In this document: one piece after another, positions 7,383 to 14,966 of the stretch
Numbering within the stretch: position 1 is the stretch's first letter
How the letters are laid out: each line of letters starts with the position of its first letter
Assembly (NCBI GenBank): GCA_018693855.1
Contig: JABHMO010000046.1
Coordinates: forward strand, 1 to 39,492
Direction: 5' to 3'
Source of the DNA: Candidatus Falkowiibacteriota bacterium
Lineage (GTDB): Bacteria > Patescibacteriota > Patescibacteriia > UBA11705 > JABHMO01
DNA: 39,492 bases
Notes under the pieces: generated by a model
The model's input: only the letters and a program-made list of their open reading frames with translations
The model's database searches: none
What the model was told of the DNA's origin: nothing
Translations under genes and position numbers: made by a program

Positions 7383-7418
7383 CCATTCGTAGCCTCATGA
7401 AATAGAAGCGAAGAATGG
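7383..7418 (-). repeat. tRNA-associated palindrome, copy B
   Basis: 36 bp, CCATTC...GAATGG. Read on the minus strand, its first three bases are the encoded CCA of tRNA-Lys. Inner stem GCTTC/GAGGC replaces the GCTCC/GGAGC of copy D, and pairing is kept. Confidence 0.85.
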
Positions 7419-7491
7419 TGGGTGCAGGGGGACTCGAACCCTCGGCCAAGAGCTTAAGAGGCTCCTGCTCTACCAACTGAGCTATGCACCC
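7416..7491 (-). tRNA. tRNA-Lys (anticodon CTT), CCA encoded
   Basis: Acceptor GGGTGCA/TGCACCC, anticodon stem GGAGC/GCTCT around a CTCTTAA loop (anticodon CTT), T-loop TTCGAGT, discriminator A, CCA at 7416-7418. 73 nt plus CCA. Lies downstream of tRNA-Arg(TCG) on the same strand. Confidence 0.95.
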
Positions 7492-7499
7492 AAGTCTTT

Positions 7500-7590
7500 A
7501 ATCGCAAAAATTACAAATAGCAAATTACAAAATACAAACAAATTCTAAATTCAAATATCAAAATTTAAAATAAATTCCAAAATTAAAAAG
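7500..7590. repeat. TTCTAAAT-word repeat, copy 2
   Basis: Spacer between tRNA-Arg and tRNA-Lys: variants of AAATTACAAAATAC and AAACAAATTCTAAATTCAAA, the latter shared with the block at 5341-5440. Confidence 0.6.
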
Positions 7591-7599
7591 ATGGCGGTG

Positions 7600-7635
7600 C
7601 CATTCGAAGCTTACGCTAGTAAAAGCGAAGAATGG
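7600..7635 (-). repeat. tRNA-associated palindrome, copy C
   Basis: 36 bp, CCATTC...GAATGG. On the minus strand it starts with the encoded CCA of tRNA-Arg(TCG). The inner part pairs through GC...GC and TTAC/GTAA. Confidence 0.85.
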
Positions 7636-7708
7636 TGCAGCCGGCAGGAGTCGAACCTGCAACCCCTTGGTCCGAAGCCAAGTGCTCTATCCATTGAGCT
7701 ACGACTGC
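7633..7708 (-). tRNA. tRNA-Arg (anticodon TCG), CCA encoded
   Basis: Acceptor GCAGTCG/CGGCTGC, anticodon stem CTTGG/CCAAG around CTTCGGA (anticodon TCG), T-loop TTCGACT, discriminator A, CCA at 7633-7635. It follows rnc on the same strand by 147 bp; no separate promoter is obvious, so it may be read with rnc. Confidence 0.95.
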
Positions 7709-7709
7709 T

Positions 7710-7855
7710 TAATTAAGTTGAAAGTAAAAAGTGTAAAGTGAAAAGTTAATTTGTGTCTTCGCTAAATAATCTGTTTGAACTTATTTCGTATTTTAGAATT
7801 TGGAATTTGGTGCTTGTTTAGGATTTAGAATTTAGAGCTTAGAATTTCTGCGCTT
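7710..7855. repeat. Word-repeat spacer between rnc and tRNA-Arg
   Basis: Two word families: AAGT(T/G)(G/T)AAAG words at 7714-7750 and AGAATTTGGAATTTGGTGC/TAGGATTTAGAATTTAGAG words at 7790-7855. The second is the inverse of the 5341-5440 block. Confidence 0.6.
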
Positions 7856-8548
7856 CTAGCTCCACCCTTTCGCTTCAAGTCCATTCTTAGCAGCATCTTC
7901 TTGTGCTTCTTGTTTACTAGTTCCCTTTCCTTTCGCAATTAATTCTGATTTAAGGTAAACTCCAACTTCAAAAATCTTTTCATGATCTGGGCCTACTTCA
8001 CTGAGAACTTTATATGATGGAGTAATGCCTGCTTTTTCTTGTGAAAGTTCTTGAAAGTTGCTTTTTGGATCTACGTAAAGTTTCTTCTCAAGGATTTCTT
8101 CAAGTTCAACTATCATGAAAGTTTCAATAAACTTTTTTGACGGTTCCCAACCATTGTCAACGTAGATTGCTCCGATCACAGCCTCAACTGCGTTTGCAAG
8201 GATAAACTGTCGTGCTTTACCTGTGTCTTTTTGTTCTCCTTTGCTTAGTAAAATATAGTCTTCAAGATTAATCTTCTCTGCAACTTTACTTAGCATCTTA
8301 CTGTTCACTAGGCTAGCTCGCCAGTTTGTCATCTCTCCTTCTGGATTGTTGAATCGGAAAAATAAATTTTCAGTTACAACAAGTTCTAGCACAGCGTCAC
8401 CTAAAAATTCTAATCTTTCATTATGATTAATTCCAAAACCAGGATGCTCGTTTAGGTATGATCGATGAACAGTGGCTTCTTTTAGATGATCTTGGTTTTT
8501 GAATGTGTAACCGATGATTTTTTCAAACTCTTTTAGATCTTTTTTCAT
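7856..8548 (-). CDS. rnc: Ribonuclease III
   Basis: Double-strand-specific endoribonuclease that processes rRNA and structured mRNA as a dimer. Start chosen at ATG 8548 (MKKDLKEFEK); an upstream in-frame ATG at 8581 would add a hydrophobic 11-residue tail atypical of the family. Catalytic signature NERLEFLGDAVL at residues 43-54; the C-terminal double-stranded RNA-binding domain starts near SNFQELSQE (163) and ends at 226. 230 aa, normal length. At the second metal-ligand position the usual LAD..E reads LAN..E (Asn119, Glu122), an Asp-to-Asn change. No Shine-Dalgarno. It follows nusB in an apparent operon. Confidence 0.95.
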   Translation of the reverse strand: MKKDLKEFEKIIGYTFKNQDHLKEATVHRSYLNEHPGFGINHNERLEFLGDAVLELVVTENLFFRFNNPEGEMTNWRASLVNSKMLSKVAEKINLEDYILLSKGEQKDTGKARQFILANAVEAVIGAIYVDNGWEPSKKFIETFMIVELEEILEKKLYVDPKSNFQELSQEKAGITPSYKVLSEVGPDHEKIFEVGVYLKSELIAKGKGTSKQEAQEDAAKNGLEAKGWS

Positions 8549-8614
8549 AATGAAAAACAAAAAACAGAAATTAGAAAACATTCTACTGTTTACTAATTAC
8601 TGCCTTCTGTGGGA

Positions 8615-9130
8615 TTATTTATCCTGTGAAAGTTTTTTGTCTTGTGAAGGCTCCTTAGCTGTCGCTTTCTCTTCTTTTGCTTTTGGTGAGGTTTCTTTGT
8701 CTTCTGTCTTGGCTGTTTCCCCAAGATCTTTGAAAATAGAACCTAGTACACCGTTAACGAATTTACCAGAAGATTCTCCTCCGAATGTTTTAGCAATCTC
8801 AATTGCTTCGTTAATCGCAACTTTTGACGGAATGTCTGGATCAAACTTTAATTCGTAAATTCCAATTCTTAAAATATTTCTATCAACAGTTGTAATCTGT
8901 TCGATTGGCCATTCTGGTGCGTATTTTGTAATAATAGCATCAATTTTTCTCAGATTACTCATTACACCTTTGACTAATTTTTCAGAAAAACTATGATCAC
9001 CGTATTCAGGCGCAAATGACCCAAAACAGTACTTAACTATTTCGTCAATCATCTCAGTGTCTTTGCCTTTGTAGTCCCATTCGAAAAGTGACTGCATGGC
9101 AATTGTTCTTGCTAAATGTCTATTTGACAT
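8615..9130 (-). CDS. nusB: Transcription antitermination factor NusB
   Basis: All-helical protein that binds boxA RNA with S10 (NusE) to support rRNA antitermination. It starts [20 protein letters not shown], and the core motifs [15 protein letters not shown] and [18 protein letters not shown] are typical. Start at ATG 9130; the ATG five codons upstream (9145) is less likely. The NusB fold ends near residue 140 ([13 protein letters not shown]); a 30-residue Lys/Glu-rich tail follows that family members usually lack. First gene of a nusB-rnc unit, with 66 bp to rnc. No Shine-Dalgarno. Confidence 0.93.
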   Translation of the reverse strand: MSNRHLARTIAMQSLFEWDYKGKDTEMIDEIVKYCFGSFAPEYGDHSFSEKLVKGVMSNLRKIDAIITKYAPEWPIEQITTVDRNILRIGIYELKFDPDIPSKVAINEAIEIAKTFGGESSGKFVNGVLGSIFKDLGETAKTEDKETSPKAKEEKATAKEPSQDKKLSQDK

Positions 9131-9188
9131 AAATGAAAGGATCAAAAGATCAATTTATTAATTTGTTAATTATAGTATATCATACTTT

Positions 9189-9217
9189 ATACTACACGAT
9201 AATAATAAAAAAATCAA
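9189..9217 (-). promoter_or_regulatory. Promoter of nusB-rnc
   Basis: TTGATT (9212-9217), 17-bp spacer, TAGTAT (9189-9194). Confidence 0.65.
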
Positions 9218-9237
9218 GGATTATTCAATATTCTTGT

Positions 9238-9320
9238 GGGGTCAACTGGTTAACGGATTAACTGGTTAACGAATTAATTTGGTTAACTGATTAACTTGGT
9301 TAACAATCGATTGTTAACGG
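9238..9320. repeat. GGTTAAC word repeat, copy 1
   Basis: About seven GTTAAC-centred words (ACTGGTTAACGGATTAAC, TTGGTTAACTGATTAAC) between divergent nusB and the LysM-M23 gene. GTTAAC is itself palindromic. Related blocks: 19197-19250, 21463-21590, 25726-25808. Confidence 0.7.
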
Positions 9321-9331
9321 CCTCTTCTTAC

Positions 9332-9360
9332 TTGCTAGAATGTTGCTAATTTGCTATATT
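9332..9360 (+). promoter_or_regulatory. Promoter of the LysM-M23 gene
   Basis: TTGCTA (9332-9337), 17-bp spacer, TATATT (9355-9360). The ATG at 9375 is only 14 bp further on, so the leader is very short. Confidence 0.55.
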
Positions 9361-9374
9361 GATAGGGTCAAAAT

Positions 9375-10745
9375 ATGAAAATAAAGACGTTATTAATCAG
9401 GATTGCGGCGAAAACTTTGCGAATTTTAGAGAAATTTGGTCGTTTCCTGTTTAGGATTATACTAAAGATTGGCGTCCCATTTAGAAAAATAATGGTCTTT
9501 TTTGTTAGGTTTTTCTTTCTTCCCATCTATCGATTTTTATACTTCATAAAGCATAAGGCTGTTAATATTTACGCACCAGCTCGAAGTAAGATTTTTTACT
9601 TATTGAACAAGTCTTATTTTATTCATCTGTTTATAATCGCGATTGGGTGTTTGATTGTTGTTAATAATATTACAGCGCAAGAGATTCGATCAGAAGGGTT
9701 TGGTGAGCAAACAGTTGTTTATTCAATTATTACAAAAGAAAACTATGAAGAGTTAACTGAAGAAAAAGCAGTCTATCAACAACAGACAAAAATTCTTAGT
9801 TTTCTTGATGAGTCATCAACCGCTGATAGTAATAAAGCCGTAGTTCAAGTTGATGAGTCTAATCAGCTGATTACTGACTTAACAACCGTAACAGAGGGCG
9901 GTTCTGCGATTGTTAAACCAAATATCATGGAAACAATTGACAGCTCAGAGGTTGCAAAGGTTAATCCAGGCAGAGAAGACGTTGTTGTTTACACTGTTCA
10001 GTCTGGAGACAACGTAACCGTTATCGCAAACAAGTTTAATGTTTCAGTTGAAACGATTTTGTGGGAAAACAATCTTCCATCAAGAGCGTTTTTACGTGTT
10101 GGCGATACACTTTCAATCTTACCAACAACTGGAGTAACTCATAAAGTAGCAAGTGGTAATACTATCCTTGCCATCGCTAACAAATACGATGTAGATAAAG
10201 AAAAAATTGTTGAGTTTAATAATTTATTTGATGAAGGTGATATAAAAATCGGTCAAAGTTTAATTATTCCTGGAGGTCGAAAGATCGTCCCATATCAAGC
10301 AACGACTAAATACGTTTCTCAACCCAAAACGCAAGTGTCTTCTGTTACTAAACTGTTCATTCCCCCATCAACTTCAGCTGCAAACACAAGTGGAATGTAT
10401 TGGCCAGCAAATGCTCGTGTAATTTCTCAATACTATAGTTGGCGACATACTGGTCTTGATATCGCAGCTCCGACCGGAACTGCGATTTACGCTGCTGACG
10501 GTGGAACCGTTACTCTGTCTGGTTGGACAAGAGGTTATGGTAATAACATTGTGATTGATCATGGCAATGGAGTGAAAACGCGTTACGCTCATCACAGCAA
10601 ACTGTATGTTTCTGTCGGCGAACAGGTCTCAAAGGGACAAACAATCGCAGCCATGGGATCAACCGGTTGGTCAACTGGTCCCCATCTTCATTTCGAAGTT
10701 ATCATTAGCGGCGTGAAGAAAAATCCACTTAGCTACATCAAGTAG
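9375..10745 (+). CDS. LysM-M23 peptidoglycan endopeptidase, membrane-anchored
   Basis: 456 aa. A very basic N-terminal region of about 75 residues with amphipathic hydrophobic stretches, a transmembrane helix at 80-97, a linker, two LysM peptidoglycan-binding domains (204-250, starting VVVYTVQSGDNV; 254-300, starting THKVASGNTI), and a C-terminal M23 zinc metallopeptidase (345-456). Zinc and catalytic residues: H358 and D362 in HTGLD, H406-H407 in RYAHHSK, and H437-x-H439 in GPHLHFE, so it should be active. It probably cuts peptide cross-links in the wall during growth or division. Divergent from nusB. The ribosome site is weak (AGGG). Confidence 0.92.
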   Translation: MKIKTLLIRIAAKTLRILEKFGRFLFRIILKIGVPFRKIMVFFVRFFFLPIYRFLYFIKHKAVNIYAPARSKIFYLLNKSYFIHLFIIAIGCLIVVNNITAQEIRSEGFGEQTVVYSIITKENYEELTEEKAVYQQQTKILSFLDESSTADSNKAVVQVDESNQLITDLTTVTEGGSAIVKPNIMETIDSSEVAKVNPGREDVVVYTVQSGDNVTVIANKFNVSVETILWENNLPSRAFLRVGDTLSILPTTGVTHKVASGNTILAIANKYDVDKEKIVEFNNLFDEGDIKIGQSLIIPGGRKIVPYQATTKYVSQPKTQVSSVTKLFIPPSTSAANTSGMYWPANARVISQYYSWRHTGLDIAAPTGTAIYAADGGTVTLSGWTRGYGNNIVIDHGNGVKTRYAHHSKLYVSVGEQVSKGQTIAAMGSTGWSTGPHLHFEVIISGVKKNPLSYIK

Positions 10746-10920
10746 AATAAATGTGAAAATGAGAAAAAGCAAAAATGCAAGAAAACAAGAAAGCAATAAT
10801 GAGAAATAGTTAATGACAATATTGTATAAACTAAAAAAGAGTCTAAGCGACTTCTTTTTTAATTATGTTTTGTTTTCAGTTCTTTGCTTTTTGGCTTTCT
10901 TGCTTTCTAGCTTTCTTGCT
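10746..10920. repeat. GCAAGAAAGC word repeat
   Basis: Spacer between two convergent genes. AAGCAAAAATGCAAG/AACAAGAAAGCAA words at 10755-10800 reappear inverted (CTTTCTTGCTTTCTAGCTTT) at 10885-10920, so a large imperfect stem is possible. No coding potential that I can support. Confidence 0.55.
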
Positions 10921-12426
10921 CTACTTCTTCCTATACTGCAAAGCTTCAGCCACATGCCCAGTTTGAATAGCTACCGACTCTTCGAGATCAGCAATCGTTC
11001 TCGCCAGTTTCATTATTCGGTAATATGATCGTGCTGAAAGATGGAACTGCGTTAGCGCAGATTTAAGTAGGTTGATTGATTCATCGTTTAATAAGCAGAA
11101 CTCTTTGATCTCTTTGCCGCTCATTTCATAATTTGTTTTTGATCGGCCAAACCTTTTTGCTTGGATTGCGCGTGCTTGCTCAACTCGAGTCCTTATTTTA
11201 TCAGACGATTCGCTACTCGATTCATCTTGCAGTTTCTCAAATGGAACGCGTGGTACTTCGCAGAACATATCGATTCGATCAAGGATTGGGCCTGAGATCT
11301 TTTTTTGATAATTTACAATTTGAGACGGACTGCAAGTGCAATGTTTTTCATTGTCAGTTGAGTATCCACATGGACATGGATTTTGACTGGCGATAAGAGT
11401 GAAACTTGCAGGAAAGGTCAGCGTTCCTTGTGCGCGAGCGATTGAGATCATACCGTCTTCTAGTGGTTGACGTAAATTCTCTAGAACCTGTCGGGGGAAT
11501 TCTGAAAACTCGTCTAAAAAGAGGATTCCTCTATGAGATAAACTTATTTCTCCTGGTTTTGGCATGTTTCCGCCACCAACTAGAGACACGCCTGAACTGG
11601 TATGATGTGGCGCTCGAAATGGTCTTGTGTTAATGACTGGTTGATCTTTTGGTAGAAGTCCTGCAATAGAATATATCTTTGTAACTTCTAATATTTCTTC
11701 TTCTGTCATTCTTGGCAGAATTGTTTGCATGGTTTTTGAGAGTAAGGTTTTTCCAGAACCAGGTGGACCGTTTAAAATTAAGTTATGTCCACCAGCGGCC
11801 GCTATTTCTAGTGCTCTTTTTGCTTGTTCTTGACCTTGCACATGAGCCATGTCTAGATCAGTGACAAAAGAAGTTTCATTTAAGTCTTGGTAATTATTGA
11901 TCGGCTCAAGTCTTTTTTTGTTTGTTAGATGATCAACAAGTTCTCGTAAAGAATTAACAGGATAGATATTTACGTCGCTAATTAAAGAAGCTTCGATTGC
12001 ATTAATTGCGGGGATAAATAAATTTTTGTAACCTTTTTCTTTTGCAAAAAGAGTGATTGGTAAAATGCCGTTTGTGTGTCTTAATTTTCCATCTAGTGAA
12101 AGTTCTCCAACAAAAAGAGAGTCGTCAATGTCGACTTTAAGTTGTTTGGTTGTTTTAAGAATGCTGACTGCGATTGGTAAATCATAAGCAGGGCCTTCTT
12201 TTTTTACGTCAGCAGGTGCTAGACTAACTGTCACTTTTGGTCGAGGGAATTCAAAGCCGGAATTCTCAACTGCAAACCTAACTCTTTCCTTTGCTTCTTG
12301 GATTGCAGCGTCAGGTAGTCCAACAATTATAAAATTCGTTTGCTGTCGATGAGCAATGTCTGTTTCGATTTCAACTTTTTCACAGTTGAGGCCGATGTTG
12401 GCGCATGAGTTGATTTTTGTAAACAT
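10921..12426 (-). CDS. YifB/ComM-family Mg-chelatase-like AAA+ ATPase
   Basis: 501 aa. An N-terminal Lon-protease-like S5 fold (residues 1-170; FIIVGLPDAAIQEAKERVR is typical) precedes an AAA+ Mg-chelatase-type module with Walker A GPPGSGKT (220-227) and Walker B ILFLDEFSEF. The Cys cluster SQNPCPCGY...HCTCSP is a family hallmark. In Gram-negative competence systems ComM is a branch-migration helicase needed for integrating transformed DNA, so here it may support recombination of incoming DNA; the substrate is inferred. No Shine-Dalgarno. Confidence 0.93.
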   Translation of the reverse strand: MFTKINSCANIGLNCEKVEIETDIAHRQQTNFIIVGLPDAAIQEAKERVRFAVENSGFEFPRPKVTVSLAPADVKKEGPAYDLPIAVSILKTTKQLKVDIDDSLFVGELSLDGKLRHTNGILPITLFAKEKGYKNLFIPAINAIEASLISDVNIYPVNSLRELVDHLTNKKRLEPINNYQDLNETSFVTDLDMAHVQGQEQAKRALEIAAAGGHNLILNGPPGSGKTLLSKTMQTILPRMTEEEILEVTKIYSIAGLLPKDQPVINTRPFRAPHHTSSGVSLVGGGNMPKPGEISLSHRGILFLDEFSEFPRQVLENLRQPLEDGMISIARAQGTLTFPASFTLIASQNPCPCGYSTDNEKHCTCSPSQIVNYQKKISGPILDRIDMFCEVPRVPFEKLQDESSSESSDKIRTRVEQARAIQAKRFGRSKTNYEMSGKEIKEFCLLNDESINLLKSALTQFHLSARSYYRIMKLARTIADLEESVAIQTGHVAEALQYRKK

Positions 12427-12439
12427 AGAATCGCAATGA

Positions 12440-12520
12440 GGCCAGCCCGCAATGTCTACGCATAGCGTTGCTGGCGGGCTAGACGAGGCTAAACGAGGCT
12501 ATAGAAGGCTAATCACTTTC
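12440..12520. repeat. Hairpin plus GAGGCTA words
   Basis: Upstream of yifB: AGCCCGC ... GCGGGCT inverted repeat (about 12445-12481) followed by three GAGGCTAAAC/GAGGCTATAG/AAGGCTAATC words. It could be the start region of the yifB leader; no clean promoter seen. Confidence 0.4.
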
Positions 12521-12574
12521 TAATCTATCTTAACAAATAGTTTGTAAAACAGAAAATAGCTTTTGCACAGGTGT

Positions 12575-12609
12575 AAAAAATAACCGAGACGGTGAACGCT
12601 CGGTTATTT
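12575..12609 (-). terminator. Terminator of the dksA-lspA-thioredoxin-like operon
   Basis: Eleven-bp stem AAATAACCGAG/CTCGGTTATTT with an 11-nt loop, continuing into TTTTT on the minus strand. Confidence 0.85.
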
Positions 12610-12628
12610 ATTTGTATAGAAGTAGTAA

Positions 12629-13147
12629 TTATTTGTTTCGGAATCTATTGCCGAAGAAGGCTGTAAATAAGATGATAGCTAAAGCTCCTAGCACAACAGC
12701 CCAGGCAATTAATTTGTTGTCTCCAATGATTGAGAAGTCGGCTGCTGGTAATTTAATCGGGGTGCCGGCTATCTCCTCAGGGTTTTTACAGCTATTAGTT
12801 GCGCAATACTCTAGTGCGTCTTTTATCTCTTCAACGTTGTAACCAACAATGGCAAAAGGCCCGATAAACGAGACAGGTGCTTTGTCTTTTTGAATGTCGT
12901 ACGCCTCAGCTAACTCTAAAAATCGTGGATAGTATTTTTCATCATCTGAAAAAGGGAAAACATTCACAATTGCTTGTGGATATTGCTCTTTAGTTACAAT
13001 GTCAAAGTAGTTAACGGTGTTTTCACAATACGGACAACCAGTTGACGTAAAAACGTAGACGTCAAAGTCTGATGCGGCTTGAATGGTTGGAGAAAAACAT
13101 AAAAAAAGAAGTAAGCAAGAAAATAAAAGAAGAAATGTTTTTTTCAT
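12629..13147 (-). CDS. Exported thioredoxin/glutaredoxin-like protein, membrane-tethered
   Basis: 172 aa. Cleavable-looking signal peptide (1-24, ending TIQAA), a thioredoxin-fold domain with redox motif CPYC at 38-41 in the strand VYVFTSTGCPYC, a second Cys pair near 114-119 (YCATNSCKNP), and a C-terminal membrane helix (about 147-166) with a basic stop (NRFRNK). It likely acts as a thiol oxidoreductase on the outer face of the membrane. CPYC is the glutaredoxin-type active site. The ATG lies 4 bp after lspA, so they are co-transcribed. Confidence 0.85.
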   Translation of the reverse strand: MKKTFLLLFSCLLLFLCFSPTIQAASDFDVYVFTSTGCPYCENTVNYFDIVTKEQYPQAIVNVFPFSDDEKYYPRFLELAEAYDIQKDKAPVSFIGPFAIVGYNVEEIKDALEYCATNSCKNPEEIAGTPIKLPAADFSIIGDNKLIAWAVVLGALAIILFTAFFGNRFRNK

Positions 13148-13151
13148 ATAG

Positions 13152-13619
13152 TTATTTTTCAGAATTTTTATTGAATGTTATAAAGATTAAAATAATTGCG
13201 CTTACAGTTATAACTATATCAGCAAAATTAAAAGAAGGCCATGTAAAGCTGTTGATTTGAATCGACACAAAGTCCACTACTCCACCGCGAAAGAGTCTGT
13301 CAGTAAAATTTGAGAGCGCTGCGGCGGTGACTAGACTGATTAAAAAGCTTGTTAAATAAAGTCGCTGTTTGATCTGATTAATCAACAAATAAACCAATAA
13401 ACCAATCAACCCCACTGTTAGAACTGTTATCGTCCAACTCGGAAGCAGTAAGCCAAACCCAATCCCGTAATTAAAGGTTAAGTTAAAAGACAAAAAATCT
13501 TCAAGCAAAAAAATCCCTGTCTCTGGGATTTTTTTTATAATTAAGTATTTTGAAATTTGGTCAATTACTAAAACCGCTAAAAAACTAATGCTTGAGATTA
13601 TCAAAAACCGCTTTTTCAT
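13152..13619 (-). CDS. lspA: Lipoprotein signal peptidase (signal peptidase II)
   Basis: 155-aa inner-membrane aspartyl protease that cleaves lipoprotein signal peptides after lipidation. Four hydrophobic segments. Catalytic aspartates D116 (in RGGVVDF) and D134 (in FNFADI), with the conserved N104 and D107-R108 in ALSNFTDR, which is usually GALGNxxDR; the glycine is replaced by serine. NYGIGFG replaces the usual N-x-G-A-x-F. It begins 1 bp after dksA, so it is translationally coupled to that gene. Confidence 0.93.
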   Translation of the reverse strand: MKKRFLIISSISFLAVLVIDQISKYLIIKKIPETGIFLLEDFLSFNLTFNYGIGFGLLLPSWTITVLTVGLIGLLVYLLINQIKQRLYLTSFLISLVTAAALSNFTDRLFRGGVVDFVSIQINSFTWPSFNFADIVITVSAIILIFITFNKNSEK

Positions 13620-13620
13620 T

Positions 13621-14004
13621 TTATAGTGATTTTAACTTTGTTTTACATGGAATGCAGGCTGATGAAGTTGGTCTAGCTTGCAATCTTTTCATTCCTATCT
13701 GTTCGTTACAGTATTTACATGTACCGTAATCATTCTTTTCAATTCTGGCTAGTGATTTTCTTACATCTTTCAATGATTTTTCTAATGTTTTTTCAAGAGT
13801 TAAGTTTAATCCATATTTAACAACTTCAGATGTGTTATCTGATTCGTCATCTCCATAATCTTCGAATTGAGCTTCGTAATCATCTGGATTATGTGGATTT
13901 ACTTTTGCAATCTTTGAAAGCTCTTCTTCGAGATGTTTCTGTTCTTCAAGTAGAGTTGCTTTTATTGCTTCTAATTCTTTTTTTGTTAATTTCTTTATTT
14001 TCAT
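13621..14004 (-). CDS. DksA/TraR-family zinc-finger protein
   Basis: 127 aa. Long N-terminal coiled coil (residues 5-90) followed by a four-cysteine zinc finger (C96, C99, C117, C120; CKYCN...CIPC). The acidic stretch EDYGDDESDNTSE at the coiled-coil tip is where DksA-type proteins insert into the RNA polymerase secondary channel. In bacteria with ppGpp these tune rRNA and stress promoters. First gene of the dksA-lspA-thioredoxin-like operon, 60 bp downstream of fur but with its own promoter. Confidence 0.88.
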   Translation of the reverse strand: MKIKKLTKKELEAIKATLLEEQKHLEEELSKIAKVNPHNPDDYEAQFEDYGDDESDNTSEVVKYGLNLTLEKTLEKSLKDVRKSLARIEKNDYGTCKYCNEQIGMKRLQARPTSSACIPCKTKLKSL

Positions 14005-14033
14005 AATCTTTTTATATTATCAATAACAATTGT

Positions 14034-14062
14034 ATTATACTAATATTTTATAATATTATCAA
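14034..14062 (-). promoter_or_regulatory. Promoter of the dksA-lspA operon
   Basis: TTGATA (14057-14062), 17-bp spacer, TATAAT (14034-14039); leader about 22 nt, no Shine-Dalgarno. Confidence 0.75.
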
Positions 14063-14064
14063 TA

Positions 14065-14451
14065 TTAGCTCTTTCCTTGGCACTGTTGGCATTTCCCAGC
14101 AACGCTTAGGTTGGTTCTTTTTAATATACCAAAGCTCTTAATGTTTTTTTGAATGTATGTTGTCACTACGTCCATTGCACCTTCGTTTATAACAAAATCT
14201 CTAACAATTCCGCATTCATCGCAGATGAAATGGAAATGAGGTCCCTTTTCTTTTCCGTAATGATACTTTTTGTCAGCTGAACTTATCGCGTAGATCTGTT
14301 TTTCTTTTTTCAGTTCTTGCAATGTGTGCAAAAAGTGTTTTGGTTCAACTTCAACTTGGGCTTTTACTGTTTCATAAAGTTCCTCAGCCGTTGGATGAGT
14401 TTCTGGGTATTTAAATGACCGTAAAATTATATTTTTTAGATCTTCTTTCAT
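14065..14451 (-). CDS. Fur-family metal-dependent repressor
   Basis: 128 aa. Short winged-helix DNA-binding domain (residues 1-70) followed by the Fur dimerisation domain: PHFHFICDECG (metal ligands H72, H74; structural zinc C77 and C80) and the second zinc pair C121 and C124 (GKCQQCQ). Presence of both CxxC pairs fits the Fur/PerR/Zur group; which metal or peroxide it senses cannot be told. The N-terminal recognition region is shorter than in classical Fur. Own promoter, no Shine-Dalgarno. Confidence 0.9.
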   Translation of the reverse strand: MKEDLKNIILRSFKYPETHPTAEELYETVKAQVEVEPKHFLHTLQELKKEKQIYAISSADKKYHYGKEKGPHFHFICDECGIVRDFVINEGAMDVVTTYIQKNIKSFGILKRTNLSVAGKCQQCQGKS

Positions 14452-14478
14452 ATATTACTGTATTTATCTCTTTAACCT

Positions 14479-14507
14479 ATTTTAGCAGATAAATGCAAAT
14501 CAATCAA
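14479..14507 (-). promoter_or_regulatory. Promoter of fur
   Basis: TTGATT (14502-14507), 17-bp spacer, TAAAAT (14479-14484). Confidence 0.7.
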
Positions 14508-14520
14508 GGTTTCTGTGTAA

Positions 14521-14574
14521 AAAAAAATGCGCGGTCGGAAGCCCGTTATGTTGAATTATTGGCGCGACCGCGCA
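14521..14574 (-). terminator. Terminator of the candidate sRNA
   Basis: Perfect 10-bp GC-rich stem TGCGCGGTCG/CGACCGCGCA, 27-nt loop, then nine T residues on the minus strand. Confidence 0.9.
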
Positions 14575-14632
14575 GTATGATCTTTGTTGTTCGCGGCTAC
14601 ACATACAGAAAAAATCCGTATGCAAGGCCACA

Positions 14633-14677
14633 TCAGAACGCAAAGACATGATCGTCGATACCCTTCTTCGGCAACAT
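14633..14677 (-). CDS. Possible 14-aa micro-ORF inside the candidate sRNA
   Basis: ATG 14677 to TGA at 14633-14635, encoding MLPKKGIDDHVFAF, with AGAGG six bases upstream of the ATG. Too short to judge by composition; listed because of the spacing of its ribosome site. Confidence 0.3.
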   Translation of the reverse strand: MLPKKGIDDHVFAF

Positions 14678-14857
14678 GGTTGCCTCTAGTTGTTTCGTTT
14701 TTATTTTTGTTTTTTTATGATGAAAGGAGAGTCTTGACGATAAAGGAAGTTTTGTAAATTCGTAGAGTGAATTCCCTTTTGTAAATTGTAACAAATGAAC
14801 AGAATGAACATTTTTTGTGTACAGCATTTTGTGGTGTGTGAACCTCTGTACTCCTAT

Positions 14858-14886
14858 ATTATAGCATTTATACAATTGCCGGTCAA
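14858..14886 (-). promoter_or_regulatory. Promoter of the candidate sRNA
   Basis: TTGACC (14881-14886), 17-bp spacer, TATAAT (14858-14863). Confidence 0.85.
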
Positions 14887-14966
14887 TAATTCTACTGAAT
14901 TTTTCTGCAAAATTAAATAAAAACAATAAATTTATTCAAAAAAACGACCTTTGATGTAATAAAAAA

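Larger units (their letters stand above)
14520..14851 (-). ncRNA. Candidate small RNA (about 330 nt)
   Basis: A consensus promoter (14858-14886) and a strong intrinsic terminator (14521-14574) bracket a stretch with no recognisable protein. An in-frame 64-codon reading is possible, but its best ATG lies 14 nt from the nearest GAGG. A 14-codon ORF inside has a good ribosome site, so this may instead be a leader-peptide or micro-protein mRNA. A trans-acting or structural RNA is the simplest reading. Confidence 0.55.

Noticed and set aside
9238-9320. CRISPR array
   Set aside because: The GGTTAAC words are short, irregularly spaced and diverged, with no unique spacers of constant length and no cas genes.
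14633-14926. A 97-aa protein across the candidate sRNA
   Set aside because: Its start lies upstream of the mapped promoter boxes, and no ribosome site fits the internal ATGs except the one giving 14 aa.
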